Source of the DNA: Euwallacea fornicatus
Taxonomy: Eukaryota; Arthropoda; Insecta; Coleoptera; Curculionidae
Length of the DNA: 64,000 nucleotides
NCBI RefSeq assembly: GCF_040115645.1
Contig: NW_027096054.1
Span: forward strand, 62,001 to 126,000
Direction of reading: 5' to 3'
In this document: piece by piece, positions 1 to 11,516 of the stretch
Layout of the letters: each line of letters begins with the position of its first letter
How positions within the stretch are numbered: position 1 is the stretch's first letter
The notes under the pieces: generated by a model
Seen by the model: the letters and a program-made list of their open reading frames with translations, nothing else
Database searches by the model: none
Told to the model about the DNA's origin: nothing
Position numbers and translations under genes: made by a program

Positions 1-88
1 TAGAGCTTTGTAGGTCGATAACTTCGGCAAATGAAATCCAAATGTCTTCAACGATGATTCATATTAATGAGGTGGTCGAGATCTTTAA

Positions 89-107
89 CATGACACAACA
101 CATCATG
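89..107. repeat. Dyad I: catga - 9 nt - tcatg inverted repeat in each monomer
   Basis: Perfect 5-bp arms (catga at 89-93 and tcatg at 103-107) flank the spacer cacaacaca. The element recurs once per monomer and is among the most conserved parts of the unit. Known variants include cacgac for catgac (for example near 3434), tacatc for cacatc (near 1330) and gacaaaac for gacacaac (near 6427). A protein site or short cruciform is possible, but function is inference. Confidence 0.75.
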
Positions 108-111
108 ATTG

Positions 112-134
112 TATCTTGTTGAGCTTCCAAGATA
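112..134. repeat. Dyad II: tatcttg - 9 nt - caagata inverted repeat in each monomer
   Basis: Perfect 7-bp arms (tatcttg at 112-118 and caagata at 128-134) flank the loop ttgagcttc. It lies 4 bp after dyad I, so each unit carries two neighbouring short inverted repeats, each with a 9-nt spacer. Common variants weaken the stem: tatcttt...caagata, tatcttg...aaagata, taacttg...caagata, and aaggta, which could keep a G-T wobble in single-stranded form. No variant that clearly restores pairing was noticed. Confidence 0.75.
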
Positions 135-144
135 AATAGTACTT

Positions 145-3100
145 TACGTGCCCAAACACACAACCTATGTGAGTTTTCATGTTTTGTAGCTCGATAACTT
201 CGGCAAATGAAATCCAAATGCCTTCAACGATGACTCATATTAATCAAGTGGACGAGATCTTTAACATGACACAACACATCATGATTGTATCTTGTTGAGC
301 TTCCAAGATAAATAGTACTTTACGTGCCCAAACACACAACTTTTTTGACTTTTCGAGTTTTCTAGGTCGATAACTTCGGCATATGAAATCCAAATTTCTT
401 CAACAAAGACTCATATTAATCAGGTGGTCGAGATCTTTAACATGACACAACACATCATGATTGTATCTTGTTGAGCTTCCAAGGTAAATAGTACTTTACG
501 TGCTCAAACACACAACTTTTTTGACTTTTCGAGCTTTGTAGATCGATAACTTCGGCAAATGAACTCAAAATATCTTCAACAAAGGCTCATATTAATCTAG
601 TGGTCGAGATCTTTAACATGACACAACACATCATGATTGTATCTTGTTGAGCTTCCAAGGTAAATAGTACTTTACGTGCTCAAACACACAACTTTTTTGA
701 CTTTTCGAGCTTTGTAGGTCGATAACTTCGGCAAATGAAATCCAAATTTCTTCAACAAAGACTCATATTAATCAGGTGGTCGAGATCTTTAACATGACAC
801 AACACATCATGATTGTATCTTGTTGAGCTTCCAAGGTAAATAGTACTTTACGTGCTCAAACACACAACATTTTTGACTTTTCGAGCTTTGTAGATCGAAA
901 ACTTCGGCAAAAGAACTCAAAATTTCTTCAACAAAGACTCATATTAATCAGGTAGTTGAGATCTTTAACATGACACAACACATCATGATTGTATCTTGTT
1001 GAGCTTCCAAGATAAATAGTACTTTACGTGCCCAAACACACAACCTTTGTGAGTTTTCATGTTTTGTAGCTCGATAACTTCGGCAAATGAAATCCAAATG
1101 CCTTCAACGATGACTCATATTAATCAAGTGGACGAGATCTTTAACATGACACAACACATCATGATTGTATCTTGTTGAGCTTCCAAGATAAATAGTACTT
1201 TACGTGCCCAAACACACAACCTTTGTGAGTTTTCATGTTTTGTAGCTCGATAACTTCGGCAAATGAAATCCAAATGTCTTCAACGATGACTCATATTAAT
1301 CAGGTGGTTGAGATCTTTAACATGACACAATACATCATGATTGTATCTTGTTGAGCTTCCAAGATAAATAGTACTTTACGTGCTCAACCACACAACATTT
1401 TTGACTTTTCGAGCTTTGTAGATCGATAACTTCGGCAAATGAAATCCAAATTTCTTCAACAAAGACTCATATTAATCAGGTGGTCGAGATCTTTAACATG
1501 ACACAACACATCATGATTGTATCTTTTTGAGCTTTCAAGATAAATAGTACTCTACGTGCTCAAACACACAACTTTTTTGACTTTTCGAGCTTTGTACGTC
1601 GATAACTTAGGCAAATGAAATCCAAATGTCTTCAACAAATACTCATATTAATCAGGTGGTCGAGATCTTTAACATGACACAACACATCATGATTGTATCT
1701 TGTTGAGCTTCCAAGATAAATAGTACTTTACGTGCCCAAACACACAACCTTTGTGAGTTTTCATGTTTTGTAGCTCGATAACTTCGGCAAATGAAATCCA
1801 AATGTCTTCAACGATGACTCATATTAATCAGGTGGTTGAGATCTTTAACATGACACAATACATCATGATTGTATCTTGTTGAGCTTCCAAGATAAATAGT
1901 ACTTTACGTGCTCAACCACACAACATTTTTGACTTTTCGAGCTTTGTACGTCGATAACTTCGGCAAATGAAATCCAAATTTCTTCAACAAAGACTCATAT
2001 TAATCAGGTGGTCGAGATCTTTAACATGACACAACACATCATGATTGTATCTTGTTGAGCTTCCAAGGTAAATAGTACTTTACGTGCTCAAACACACAAC
2101 TTTTTTGACTTTTCGAGCTTTGTAGGTCGATAACTTCGGCAAATGAAATCCAAATTTCTTCAACAAAGACTCATATTAATCAGGTGGTCGAGATCTTTAA
2201 CATGACACAACACATCATGATTGTATCTTGTTGAGCTTCCAAGATAAATAGTACTTTACGTGCTCAACCACACAACATTTTTTACTTTTCGAGCTTTGTA
2301 CGTCGATAACTTCGGCAAATGAAATCCAAATTTCTTCAACAAAGACTCATATTAATCAGGTGGTCGAGATCTTTAACATGACACAACACATCATGATTGT
2401 ATCTTTTTGAGCTTTCAAGATAAATAGTACTTTACGTGCTCAACCACACAACATTTTTGACTTTTCGAGCTTTGTAGATCGATAACTTCGGCAAATGAAC
2501 TCAAAATTTCTTCAACAAAGGCTCATATTAATCTAGTGGTCGAGATCTTTAACATGACACAACACATCATGATTGTATCTTGTTGAGCTTCCAAGGTAAA
2601 TAGTACTTTACGTGCTCAAACACACAACTTTTTTGACTTTTCGAGCTTTGTAGGTCGATAACTTCGGCAAATGAAATCCAAATGTCTTCAACGATGATTC
2701 ATATTAATGAGGTGGTCGAGATCTTTAACATGACACAACACATCATGATTGTATCTTGTTGAGCTTCCAAGACAAATAGTACTTTACATGCTCAAACACA
2801 CAACATTTTTGACTTTTCGAGCTTTGTAGCTCGATAACTTCGGCAAATGAAATCCAAATGTCTTCAACGATGACTCATATTAATCAGGTGGTTGAGATCT
2901 TTAACATGACACAACACATCATGTTTGTATCTTGTTGAGCTTCCAAGATAAATAGTACTTTACGTGCTCAAACACACAACTTTTTTGACTTTTCGAGCTT
3001 TCTAGGTCGATAACTTCGGCATATGAAATCCAAATTTGTTCAACAAAGACTCATATTAATCAGGTGGTCGAGATCTTTAACATGACACAACACATCATGA

Positions 3101-4773
3101 TTGTATCTTGTTGAGCTTCAAAGATAAATAGTACTTTACGTGCTCAAACACACAACTTTTTTGACTTTTCGAGCTTTGTAGGTCGATAACTTCGGCAAAT
3201 GAAATCCAAATTTCTTCAACAAAGACTCATATTAATCAGGTGGTTTAGATCTTTAACATGACACAATACATCATGTTTGTATCTTGTTGAGCTTCCAAGA
3301 TAAATAGTACTTTACGTGCTCAAACACACAACTTTTTTGACTTTTCGAGCTTTGTACGTCGATAACTTCGGCAAATGAAATCCAAATGTCTTCAACGATG
3401 ATTCATATTAATCAGGTGGTCGAGATCTCTAACACGACACAACACATCATGATTGTATCTTGTTGAGCTTCCAAGATAAATAGTACTTTACGTGCTCAAA
3501 CACACAACATTTTTGACTTTTCGAGCTTTGTACGTCGATAACTTCGGCAAATGAAATCCAAATTTCTTCAACAAAGACTCATATTAATCAGGTGGTTTAG
3601 ATCTTTAACATGACACAATACATCATGTTTGTATCTTGTTGAGCTTCCAAGATAAATAGTACTTTACGTGCTCAAACACACAACTTTTTTGACTTTTAGA
3701 GCTTTGTAGGTCGATAACTTCGGCAAATGAAATCCAAATGTCTTCAACGATGATTCATATTAATGAGGTGGTCGAGATCTTTAACATGACACAACACATC
3801 ATGATTGTATCTTGTTGAGCTTCCAAGATAAATAGTACTTTACGTGCCCAAACACACAACCTATGTGAGTTTTCATGTTTTGTAGCTCGATAACTTCGGC
3901 AAATGAAATCCAAATGCCTTCAACGATGACTCATATTAATCAAGTGGACGAGATCTTTAACATGACACAACACATCATGATTGTATCTTGTTGAGCTTCC
4001 AAGATAAATAGTACTTTACGTGCTCAAACACACAACATTTTTGACTTTTCGAGCTTTGTAGATCGAAAACTTCGGCAAAAGAACTCAAAATTTCTTCAAC
4101 AAAGACTCATATTAATCAGGTAGTTGAGATCTTTAACATGACACAACACATCATGATTGTATCTTGTTGAGCTTCCAAGATAAATAGTACTTTACGTGCC
4201 CAAACACACAACCTTTGTGAGTTTTCATGTTTTGTAGCTCGATAACTTCGGCAAATGAAATCCAAATGCCTTCAACGATGACTCATATTAATCAAGTGGA
4301 CGAGATCTTTAACATGACACAACACATCATGATTGTATCTTGTTGAGCTTCCAAGATAAATAGTACTTTACGTGCCCAAACACACAACCTTTGTGAGTTT
4401 TCATGTTTTGTAGCTCGATAACTTCGGCAAATGAAATCCAAATGTCTTCAACGATGACTCATATTAATCAGGTGGTTGAGATCTTTAACATGACACAATA
4501 CATCATGTTTGTATCTTGTTGAGCTTCCAAGATAAATAGTACTTTACGTGCTCAAACACACAACTTTTTTGACTTTTAGAGCTTTGTAGGTCGATAACTT
4601 CGGCAAATGAAATCCAAATGTCTTCAACGATGATTCATATTAATGAGGTGGTCGAGATCTTTAACATGACACAACACATCATGATTGTATCTTGTTGAGC
4701 TTCCAAGATAAATAGTACTTTACGTGCCCAAACACACAACCTATGTGAGTTTTCATGTTTTGTAGCTCGATAA
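145..4773. repeat. Monomer subtype with gtgagttttcatgttttg junction
   Basis: Eight monomers have ct(a/t)tgtgag followed by ttttcatgttttgtagctcg instead of the usual ttttttgacttttcgagctttgta. The string gtgagttttcatg starts at 169, 1049, 1225, 1753, 3865, 4217, 4393 and 4745. The replaced stretch keeps the same length, so the 176-bp register is unchanged. All eight carry the linked gtgcccaaac variant just upstream. I saw no example after 4745. The ctatgtgag form occurs at 169, 3865 and 4745, the ctttgtgag form in the other five. Confidence 0.9.
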
Positions 4774-5106
4774 CTTCGGCAAATGAAATCCAAATGCCTT
4801 CAACGATGACTCATATTAATCAAGTGGACGAGAACTTTAACATGACACAACACATCATGATTGTATCTTGTTGAGCTTCCAAGATAAATAGTACTTTACG
4901 TGCCCAAACACACAACTTTTTTGACTTTTCGAGCTTTCTAGGTCGATAACTTCGGCATATGAAATCCAAATTTCTTCAACAAAGACTCATATTAATCAGG
5001 TGGTCGAGATCTTTAACATGACACAACACATCATGATTGTATCTTGTTGAGCTTCCAAGGTAAATAGTACTTTACGTGCTCAAACACACCACTTTTTTGA
5101 CTTTTC
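4577..5106. repeat. Copy of window positions 1-530 (offset 26 monomers)
   Basis: This stretch matches 1-530 at an offset of 4,576 bp, including tagagctttg, taatgagg, ctatgtgag, caagtggacgag and the gcatatg monomer. Differences seen are agaact for agatct near 4833, gagctttctagg for gagttttctagg near 4935, and cacacc for cacaca near 5089. Confidence 0.8.
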
Positions 5107-5122
5107 GAGCTTTGTGGTCGAT
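5105..5122. repeat. Monomer with a 1-bp deletion
   Basis: The sequence reads gctttgtggtcgat where neighbours read gctttgtaggtcgat, shortening this unit to 175 bp. Anchors before it fall at 11+176n (for example 4939) and after it at one less (5466). It is one of only three length changes I detected in the window. Confidence 0.85.
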
Positions 5123-7157
5123 AACTTCGGCAAATGAAATCCAAATGTCTTCAACGATGATTCATATTAATCAGGTGGTCGAGATTTTTAACACGACACA
5201 ACACATCATGATTGTATCTTGTTGAGCTTCCAAGATAAATAGTACTTTACGTGCTCAAACACACAACATTTTTGACTTTTCGAGCTTTGTACGTCGATAA
5301 CTTCCGCAAATGAAATCCAAATGTCTTCAACGATGACTCAAATTAATCAGTTTGACGAGATCATTAACATGACACAACATATCATACTTGAATCTTGTTG
5401 AGCTTCTAAGGTTAATAGTACTTTACGTGCTCAAACACACAACTTTTTTGACTTTTCGAGCTTTGTAGGTCGATAACTTCGGCAAATGAAATCCAAATGT
5501 CTTCAACAAAGACTCATATTAATCAGGTGGTCGAGATCTTTAACATGACACAACACATCATGATTGTATCTTGTTGAGCTTCCAAGGTAAATAGTACTTT
5601 ACGTGCTCAAACACACAACTTTTTTGACTTTTCGAGCTTTGTAGGTCGATAACTTCGGCAAATGAAATCCAAATGTCTTCAACGATGATTCATATTAATC
5701 AGGTGGTCGAGATCTTTAACACGACACAACACATCATGATTGTATCTTGTTGAGCTTTCAAGATAAATAGTACTTTACGTGCTCAAACACACAACTTTTT
5801 TGACTTTTCGAGCTTTCTAGGTCGATAACTTCGGCATATGAAATCCAAGTTTCTACAACAAAGACTCATATTAATCAGGTGGTCGATATCTTTAACATGA
5901 CACAACACATCATGATTGTATCTTGTTGAGCTTCCAAGGTAAATAGTACTTTACGTGCTCAAACACACAACTTTTTTGATTTTTCGAGCTTTGTAGGTCG
6001 ATAACTTCGGCAAATGAAATCCAAATGTCTTCAACGATGATTCATATTAATCAGGTGGTTGAGATTTTTAACACGACACAACACATCATGATTATATCTT
6101 GTTGAGCTTCCAAGATAAATAGTACTTTACGTGCTCAAACACACAACATTTTTTACTTTTCGAGCTTTGTACGTCGATAACTTCGGCAAATGAAATCCAA
6201 ATGTCTTCAACGATGATTCATATTGATCAGGTGGTTGAGATCTTTAATATGACACAACACATCATGATTGTATCTTGTTGAGCTTCCAAGATAAATAGTA
6301 CTTTACGTGCTCAAACACACAACATTTTTGACTTTTCGAGCTTTGTAGATCGACAACTTCGGCAAAAGAACTCAAAATTTCTTCAACAAAGACTCATATT
6401 AATCAGGTGGTTGAGATCTTTAACATGACAAAACACATCATGATTGTATCTTGTTGAGCTTCCAAGATAAATAGTACTTTACGTGCTCAAACACACAACA
6501 TTTTTTACTTTTCGAGCTTTGTACGTCGATAACTTCGGCAAATGAAATCCAAATTTCTTCAACAAAGACTCATATTAATCAGGTGGTTGAGATCTTTAAT
6601 ATGACACAACACATCATGTTTGTATCTTGTTGAGCTTCCAAGATAAATAGTACTTTACGTGCTCAAACACACAACATTTTTTACTTTTCGAGCTTTGTAC
6701 GTCGATAACTTCGGCAAATGAAATCCAAATTTCTTCAACAAAGACTCATATTAATCAGGTGGTCGAGATCTTTAACATGACACAACACATCATGATTGTA
6801 TCTTGTTGAGCTTCCAAGGTAAATAGTACTTTACGTGCTCAAACACACAACTTTTTTGACTTTTCGAGCTTTGTAGGTCGATAACTTCGGCAAATGAAAT
6901 CCAAATGTCTTCAACGATGATTCATATTGATCAGGTGGTCGAGATTTTTAACACGACACAACACATCATGATTGCATCTTGTTGAGCTTCCAAGATAAAT
7001 AGTACTTTACGTGCTCAAACACACAACATTTTTGACTTTTCGAGCTTTGTACGTCGATAACTTCGGCAAATGAAATCCAAATGTCTTCAACAAAGACTCA
7101 TATTAATCAGGTGGTCGAGAACTTTAACATGACACAATACATCATGTTTGTATCTTG

Positions 7158-8001
7158 TTGAGCTTCCAAGATAAATAGTACTTTACGTGCTCAAACACAC
7201 AACTTTTTTGACTTTTCGAGCTTTGTAGGTCGATAACTTCGGCAAATGAAATCCAAATGTCTTCAACGATGATTCATATTAATCAGGTGGTCGAGATCTT
7301 TAACACGACACAACACATCATGATTGTATCTTGTTGAGCTTCCAAGATAAATAGTACTTTACGTGCTCAAACACACAACATTTTTGACTTTTCGAGCTTT
7401 GTACGTCGATAACTTCGGCAAATGAAATCCAAATTTCTTCAACAAAGACTCATATTAATCAGGTGGTCGAGATGTTTAACATGACACAACACATCATGAT
7501 TGTATCTTTTTGAGCTTTCAAGATAAATAGTACTCTACGTGCTCAAACACACAACTTTTTTGACTTTTCGAGCTTTGTACGTCGATAACTTAGGCAAATG
7601 AAATCCAAATGTCTTCAACAAATACTCATATTAATCAGGTGGTCGAGATCTTTAACATGACACAACACATCATGATTGTATCTTGTTGAGCTTCCACGAT
7701 AAATCGTACTATACGTGCTCAAACACACAACTTTCTTGACTTTTCGAGCTTTGTACGTCGATAACTTCGGCAAATGAAATCCAAATATCTTCAACGATGA
7801 TTCATATTAATGAGGTGGTCGAGATCTTTAACATGACACAACACATCATGATTGTATCTTGTTGAGCTTCCAAGATAAATAGTACTTTACGTGCTCAAAC
7901 ACACAACATTTTTGACTTTTCGAGTATTGTAGCTCGATAACTTCGGCAAATGAAATCCAAATGTCTTCAACGATGACTCATATTAATCAGGTGGTTGAGA
8001 T
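7158..8001. repeat. 8-monomer internal duplication in block B, copy 1
   Basis: Positions 7158-8001 match 8566-9409 at an offset of 1,408 bp (8 x 176). The shared rare monomer has cttccacgataaatcgtac followed by tatacg. One difference noticed is C7362 versus T8770 (acgtg to atgtg, a loss of CpG). Because both copies recur in the second 34-mer unit (at +5,984), this duplication is older than the 34-mer duplication. Confidence 0.8.
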
Positions 8002-8565
8002 GTTTAACATGACACAACACATCATGATTGTATCTTTTTGAGCTTTCAAGATAAATAGTACTCTACGTGCTCAAACACACAACTTTTTTGACTTTTCGAG
8101 CTTTGTACGTCGATAACTTAGGCAAATGAAATCCAAATGTCTTCAACCAATACTCATATTAATCAGGTGATCGAGATCTTTAACATGACACAACACATCA
8201 TGATTGTATCTTGTTGAGCTTCCAAGATAAATAGTACTATACGTGCTCAAACACACAACTTTTTTGACTTTTCGAGCTTTGTACGTCGATAACTTCGGCA
8301 AATGAAATCCAAATTTCTTCAACAAAGACTCATATTAATCAGGTGGTTGAGATGTTTAACATGACACAACACATCATGATTGTATCTTTTTGAGCTTTCA
8401 AGATAAATAGTACTCTACGTGCTCAAACACACAACTTTTTTGACTTTTCGAGCTTTGTACGTCGATAACTTAGGCAAATGAAATCCAAATGTCTTCAACA
8501 AAGACTCATATTAATCAGGTGGTTGAGATCTTTAACATGACAAAACACATCATGTTTGTATCTTA

Positions 8566-9409
8566 TTGAGCTTCCAAGATAAATAGTACTTTACGTGCTC
8601 AAACACACAACTTTTTTGACTTTTCGAGCTTTGTAGGTCGATAACTTCGGCAAATGAAATCCAAATGTCTTCAACGATGATTCATATTAATCAGGTGGTC
8701 GAGATCTTTAACACGACACAACACATCATGATTGTATCTTGTTGAGCTTCCAAGATAAATAGTACTTTATGTGCTCAAACACACAACATTTTTGACTTTT
8801 CGAGCTTTGTACGTCGATAACTTCGGCAAATGAAATCCAAATTTCTTCAACAAAGACTCATATTAATCAGGTGGTCGAGATGTTTAACATGACACAACAC
8901 ATCATGATTGTATCTTTTTGAGCTTTCAAGATAAATAGTACTCTACGTGCTCAAACACACAACTTTTTTGACTTTTCGAGCTTTGTACGTCGATAACTTA
9001 GGCAAATGAAATCCAAATGTCTTCAACAAATACTCATATTAATCAGGTGGTCGAGATCTTTAACATGACACAACACATCATGATTGTATCTTGTTGAGCT
9101 TCCACGATAAATCGTACTATACGTGCTCAAACACACAACTTTCTTGACTTTTCGAGCTTTGTACGTCGATAACTTCGGCAAATGAAATCCAAATATCTTC
9201 AACGATGATTCATATTAATGAGGTGGTCGAGATCTTTAACATGACACAACACATCATGATTGTATCTTGTTGAGCTTCCAAGATAAATAGTACTTTACGT
9301 GCTCAAACACACAACATTTTTGACTTTTCGAGTATTGTAGCTCGATAACTTCGGCAAATGAAATCCAAATGTCTTCAACGATGACTCATATTAATCAGGT
9401 GGTTGAGAT
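8566..9409. repeat. 8-monomer internal duplication in block B, copy 2
   Basis: Second copy of 7158-8001. It ends where gagatcttt (9410) differs from gagatgttt (8002). It carries T8770, giving tactttatgtgc, and the same change is present at 14754 in the later 34-mer unit, as expected if it predates that duplication. Confidence 0.8.
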
Positions 9410-9963
9410 CTTTAACATGACACAACACATCATGATTGTATCTTTTTGAGCTTTCAAGATAAATAGTACTCTACGTGCTCAAACACACAACTTTTTTGAC
9501 TTTTCGAGCTTTGTACGTCGATAACTTAGGCAAATGAAATCCAAATGTCTTCAACGATGACTCATATTAATCAGGTGGTTGAGATCTTTAACATGACACA
9601 ACACATCATGATTGTATCTTGTTGAGCTTCCAAGATAAATAGTACTTTACGTGCTCAAACACAAAACATTTTTGACTTTTCGAGCTTTGTAGCTCGATAA
9701 CTTCGGCAAATGAAATCCAAATGTCTTCAACGATGATTCATATTAATGAGGTGGTCGAGATCTTTAACATGACACAACACATCATGATTGTATCTTGTTG
9801 AGCTTCCAAGATAAATAGTACTTTACGTGCTCAACCACACAACTTTTTTGACTTTTCGAGCTTTGTAGGTCGATAACTTCGGCAAATGAAATCCAAATGT
9901 CTTCAACGATGATTCATATTAATGAGGTGGTCGAGATCTTTAACATGACACAACACATCATGA

Positions 9964-10564
9964 TTGTATCTTGTTGAGCTTCCAAGATAAATAGTACTCT
10001 ACGTGCTCAAACACACAACTTTTTTGACTTTTCGAGCTTTGTACGTCGATAACTTAGGCAAATGAAATCCAAATGTCTTCAACAAAGACTCATATTAATC
10101 AGGTGGTTGAGATCTTTAACATGATAAAACACATCATGATTGTATCTTGTTGAGCTTCCAAGATAAATAGTACTTTACGTGCTCAACCACACAACATTTT
10201 TGACTTTTCGAGCTTTGTACGTCGATAACTTCGGCAAATGAAATCTAAATTTCTTCAACAAAGACTCATATTAATCAGGTGGTTGAGATGTTTAACATGA
10301 CACAACACATCATGATTGTATCTTTTTGAGCTTTCAAGATAAATAGTACTCTACGTGCTCAAACACACAACTTTTTTGACTTTTCGAGCTTTGTACGTCG
10401 ATAACTTAGGCAAATGAAATCCAAATGTCTTCAACAAATACTCATATTAATCAGGTGGTTCAGATCTTTAACATGACACAATACATCATGTTTGTATCTT
10501 GTTGAGCTTCCAAGATAAATAGTACTTTACGTGCTCAAACACACAACTTTTTTGACTTTTCGAG
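9964..10564. repeat. 5-monomer-offset internal duplication in block B, copy 1
   Basis: Positions 9964-10564 match 10844-11444 at an offset of 880 bp (5 x 176). The pair shares the rare catgataaaac (10120/11000), aaatctaaat and ggttcagatc variants. The match is lost at gctttgtagg versus gtattgtagc. It is inherited by the second 34-mer unit (16104/16984). Confidence 0.8.
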
Positions 10565-10843
10565 CTTTGTAGGTCGATAACTTCGGCAAATGAAATCCAA
10601 ATGTCTTCAACGATGATTCATATTAATCAGGTGGTCGAGATCTTTAACACGACACAACACATCATGATTGTATGTTGTTGAGCTTCCAAGATAAATAGTA
10701 CTTTACGTGCTCAAACACACAACATTTTTGACTTTTCGAGCTTTGTACGTCGATAACTTCGGCAAATGAAATCCAAATGTCTTCAACAAAGACTTATATT
10801 AATCAGGTGGTCGAGATCTTTAACACGACACAACACATCATGT

Positions 10844-11444
10844 TTGTATCTTGTTGAGCTTCCAAGATAAATAGTACTCTACGTGCTCAAACACACAACT
10901 TTTTTGACTTTTCGAGCTTTGTACGTCGATAACTTAGGCAAATGAAATCCAAATGTCTTCAACAAAGACTCATATTAATCAGGTGGTTGAGATCTTTAAC
11001 ATGATAAAACACATCATGATTGTATCTTGTTGAGCTTCCAAGATAAATAGTACTTTACGTGCTCAACCACACAACATTTTTGACTTTTCGAGCTTTGTAC
11101 GTCGATAACTTCGGCAAATGAAATCTAAATTTCTTCAACAAAGACTCATATTAATCAGGTGGTTGAGATGTTTAACATGACACAACACATCATGATTGTA
11201 TCTTTTTGAGCTTTCAAGATAAATAGTACTCTACGTGCTCAAACACACAACTTTTTTGACTTTTCGAGCTTTGTACGTCGATAACTTAGGCAAATGAAAT
11301 CCAAATGTCTTCAACAAATACTCATATTAATCAGGTGGTTCAGATCTTTAACATGACACAATACATCATGTTTGTATCTTGTTGAGCTTCCAAGATAAAT
11401 AGTACTTTACGTGCTCAAACACACAACTTTTTTGACTTTTCGAG
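10844..11444. repeat. 5-monomer-offset internal duplication in block B, copy 2
   Basis: Second copy of 9964-10564, carrying the same gataaaac, aaatctaaat and ggttcagatc variants. It runs almost to the end of the first 34-mer unit and so lies next to that unit's breakpoint window. Confidence 0.8.
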
Positions 11445-11516
11445 TATTGTAGCTCGATAACTTCGGCAAATGAAATCCAAATGTCTTCAACGATGACTCA
11501 TATTAATCAGGTGGTT

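Larger units (their letters stand above)
10..185. repeat. Reference monomer of the satellite (one 176-bp unit)
   Basis: This copy sets the phase used here, starting at the gt of gtaggtcgataac. Landmarks in order are gtcgataacttcggcaaatg (14-33), a variable segment with cttcaacgatg or cttcaacaaag, the palindrome agatct in the gtggtcgagatcttt region, the nearly invariant catgacacaacacatcatg (89-107), tatcttgttgagcttcc (112-128), gtactttacgtgc, a CA-rich caaacacacaac, and a pyrimidine run leading to the next unit. A typical monomer counted by hand has 63 G+C in 176 bp and about six CpG sites. The phase is arbitrary; nothing shows where a biological unit begins. I saw no internal half-length (88-bp) repeat. 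Confidence 0.93.
1..5532. repeat. Block A: divergent satellite layer
   Basis: About 31 monomers with the widest variety of sequence types in the window. Distinctive types are the gtgagttttcatg subtype, gctttctagg/gcatatg monomers, tagatcgaaaac/aaaagaactc monomers (tag at 891 and 4059) and gggcac-free cccaaacac linkers. Longer-range copies exist: position 1 matches 3697 (offset 21 monomers) and 4577 (offset 26 monomers), each sharing the rare tttagagc variant, and 891 matches 4059 (offset 18 monomers). The block is thus already a mosaic of exchanges, but its copies are shorter and less uniform than those further right. Confidence 0.8.
5533..11516. repeat. Block B unit 1: 34-monomer higher-order repeat
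   Basis: This 5,984-bp segment (34 x 176) is followed directly by a second copy. The match starts right after a mismatch at 5532/11516 (c versus t). Rare markers repeated at offset 5,984 include tatgaaatccaagtttctac at 5837/11821, cttccacgataaatcg at 7692/13676, ttattgag at 8563/14547, and gagtattgtagctcg within both. Differences I noticed are T5980 versus C11964 and A10625 versus T16609. The unit itself contains older duplications of 8 and 5 monomers. Confidence 0.9.

Noticed and set aside
24..42. CENP-B box-like site at cttcggcaaatgaaatcc
   Set aside because: It matches the first part of the CENP-B pattern (TTCG, then A at the right distance) but lacks the required CGGG, having AAAT instead.
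10..185. Half-length (88-bp) internal repeat
   Set aside because: The two halves of the monomer share only short words such as gagctt and CA-rich runs, with no alignable duplication.
145..186. Insertion of foreign sequence at the gtgagttttcatg junction
   Set aside because: The altered stretch has the same length as the normal junction and keeps the 176-bp register, so it is a substituted segment and not an insertion.
8143..8325. 60-codon open frame on the minus strand
   Set aside because: It is satellite sequence read through slightly more than one monomer. Most other units have stops in this frame, no promoter or ribosome-binding context is visible, and an identical frame at 14127 is explained by the 34-mer duplication.
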